Shown here: positions 7,697 through 8,625 of the stretch, in pieces
Numbering within the stretch: the first letter of the stretch is position 1
How the letters are laid out: each line of letters starts with the position of its first letter
Source: JABDJZ01 sp047611125
GTDB lineage: Bacteria; Bacteroidota; Rhodothermia; Rhodothermales; UBA10348
DNA: 8,625 bases
Direction of reading: 5' to 3'
Assembly (NCBI GenBank): GCA_047611125.1
Contig: JBLFXH010000141.1
Coordinates: 1-8,625, forward strand
Program-made: the position numbers and the translations under genes
The notes under the pieces: model-generated
Database searches by the model: none
What the model was told of the DNA's origin: nothing
Seen by the model: the letters and a program-made list of their open reading frames with translations, nothing else

Positions 7697-8269
7697 TCAG
7701 CCTGCCATCAGGACCAGAGCCCGCTCTACGACCGCTCGGCCATCGACTCTCGCAGGAATCAGCACCGCGCCCACCCTCAGACTACAGTGATTGGCCGCGA
7801 TCACGGCTGCAGCCAGGCCAGACGTGACGGCCTCAGCGCCGAGGGCCTCGGCGGCCACAAGGCTCTCCTTGCTGGGCTCCGCCAGAATGTCAGCCACCAC
7901 GCCCGCTTCGCTAAGCGGTGCCAGCCTAGTCCGCCACGGATACGGCTCCGTCATATCCGGGAACCGCACACCCCAGGCGTCCACATTGGGCCCGACTAGG
8001 GGGTTAGAGCCCGTCAGGTTGATATGGTCTGAAACCACCAGGCACTCCCCGGTCACGGTCTCTCCCTGGGCGAAGATCAGAACGGACTCTAGACCGGCTA
8101 TGGCGGCAGCACGGACCTGAGTGACTGCATTATCCGCCACCTGAGCGGCCATTCCCTGCGGCAGGGACGTCGGCAGCCAGGCTTCCTCACCCACCAAGAC
8201 CATAGTCTGAAATCCGCGCCCCGCGATCAGTCGCGCAAGGTCCGCCACGACTTGTTCTGGAGACATCAT
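7697..8269 (-). CDS. Shortened purine nucleoside phosphorylase-like protein, probably not a working PNP
   Basis: A 190-residue protein clearly related to trimeric purine nucleoside phosphorylases, which split purine nucleosides with phosphate and are usually about 270-290 residues. The core landmarks are present: 'VVSDHINLTGSNPLVGPN' (78-95), 'RFPDMTEPY' (102-110), 'EPSKES' (131-136, resembling the family's GPSFET) and 'NHCSLRVGAVLI' (160-171). Much of the active site is not. The first phosphate loop (GSGL in the family) reads 'VGEEAW'; the stretch with the phosphate-binding Arg and His (the QGRFHxYEG region) is missing; the 'TNAAGG' strand reads 'FAQGE'; and the purine-binding Asn of 'LITN' is replaced in 'LIPA' (A173). 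It may be a pseudoenzyme, a binding protein or a diverged enzyme. The frame is intact, so it is under some selection. Start: ATG at 8269, with a second ATG immediately after. It follows the unknown upstream gene by 24 bp, so the two are probably co-transcribed. Confidence 0.8.
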   Translation of the reverse strand: MMSPEQVVADLARLIAGRGFQTMVLVGEEAWLPTSLPQGMAAQVADNAVTQVRAAAIAGLESVLIFAQGETVTGECLVVSDHINLTGSNPLVGPNVDAWGVRFPDMTEPYPWRTRLAPLSEAGVVADILAEPSKESLVAAEALGAEAVTSGLAAAVIAANHCSLRVGAVLIPARVDGRAVVERALVLMAG

Positions 8270-8293
8270 GGGCCACAGCTACCGAACCGGCAG

Positions 8294-8625
8294 TCAGTTG
8301 TCAAGGTCTTCGAGGATGCGGTGGATCTTCTTGATCTCATCTTTTGCGGCAAAGGGTACCTCCTTGGCCGGCAGCGCCGCAGCGGAAGCAGAAGCTGGGC
8401 TGCCCTCGTCGGCAACTACATCGTCTGCGCTGGGCAGGTCATCGATATAGTCCTCGTGGCCGCTCTTGGACAAGGACAGAACCTGCGATTGGTGCGCATC
8501 GTCCCCTGCCTGACCCGTATGGTCGGAGTCCTGGTCAGTTACCGCTGGGCGATCCGGATCATCCAGCCGGAGCACCTTCGGTCCGGAAGATGCTGTTGGT
8601 TCGGAAGATGCTGTTGGTTCGGAAG
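8294..8625 (-). CDS. Acidic low-complexity protein of unknown function, C-terminal fragment
   Basis: The frame is open to the window edge, so the start is outside; the GTG at 8575 is an internal codon. About 110 residues are visible. They begin with a Ser-Glu-Pro-Thr-Ala-Ser repeat, continue as a polar, Asp-rich and probably disordered stretch ('DDPDRPAVTDQDSDHTG', 'HEDYIDDLPSADDVVADEG') and an Ala/Ser linker, and end in a charged amphipathic helix ('KDEIKKIHRILEDLDN'). No catalytic motif, membrane segment or known domain is recognisable. The layout, a flexible linker plus a short terminal helix, suggests an adaptor or a membrane-protein tail whose structured part lies upstream. It precedes the PNP-like gene by 24 bp in the same direction. 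I do not recognise the family. Confidence 0.7.
   Translation of the reverse strand, partial: SEPTASSEPTASSGPKVLRLDDPDRPAVTDQDSDHTGQAGDDAHQSQVLSLSKSGHEDYIDDLPSADDVVADEGSPASASAAALPAKEVPFAAKDEIKKIHRILEDLDN
8588..8625 (-). repeat. 18-bp tandem repeat encoding SEPTAS
   Basis: Two perfect copies of an 18-bp unit (plus strand AGATGCTGTTGGTTCGGA) lie at 8588-8605 and 8606-8623, and the last two bases of the window (AG) match the start of a third copy. The unit length is a multiple of three, so copy-number change would keep the frame. On the minus strand each copy encodes Ser-Glu-Pro-Thr-Ala-Ser. The bases just before (8582-8587, TCCGGA) look like a decayed copy end. The array may continue past the window edge. 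Confidence 0.9.

Noticed and set aside
8588..8625. CRISPR-like repeat
   Set aside because: The 18-bp units are directly adjacent with no spacers and lie in frame in an open reading frame.

Overview
The window looks like chromosomal DNA from a moderately GC-rich member of the Bacteroidota/Rhodothermota side of the tree (a Rhodothermia-like bacterium is my best guess). Four things point there: an eukaryote-like type-2 isoleucyl-tRNA synthetase, a TraR/DksA-family protein that has lost its zinc cysteines, the gene order ileS - dksA-like - lspA, and a TonB-dependent receptor (TBDR) that joins an STN domain to a carboxypeptidase-regulatory-like domain. Starts lack clear Shine-Dalgarno sequences, which also fits this group. 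No taxonomic search was possible, so this is inference.

Plus-strand part (1-3235): the window opens inside the C-terminal end of a FecR-like anti-sigma regulator. After a 205-bp gap with two adjacent hairpins comes a large outer-membrane TBDR whose N-terminal STN domain is the module that receptors of the FecA type use to signal to FecR. Together they look like the end of a sigma (FecI-type) / anti-sigma (FecR) / receptor cell-surface signalling unit. The sigma factor would lie to the left of the window. No SusD partner gene is present.

Minus-strand part (8625-3218): five co-directional genes. In transcription order they are an acidic, low-complexity protein of unknown function (its start is outside the window, and an 18-bp tandem repeat encodes SEPTAS units), a shortened purine nucleoside phosphorylase-like protein, ileS, a dksA/traR-like gene and lspA. 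The last three are tightly spaced (31 and 8 bp) and probably one transcript linking isoleucine charging, a transcription regulator and lipoprotein signal-peptide processing. The stop ends of lspA and the TBDR overlap convergently by 18 bp, with no room for a classical terminator.

The most notable points are two active-site departures. The IleRS signature HIGH appears as GIHH, an altered motif that has been linked to very strong mupirocin resistance in type-2 IleRS. The PNP-like protein keeps the recognisable SDHINL / NPLxGPN / RFPDM core but lacks the segment holding the phosphate-binding and catalytic residues, and looks like a pseudoenzyme or repurposed homologue. I saw no CRISPR array, tRNA, rRNA, insertion sequence or phage gene, and no wholly new multi-gene system.
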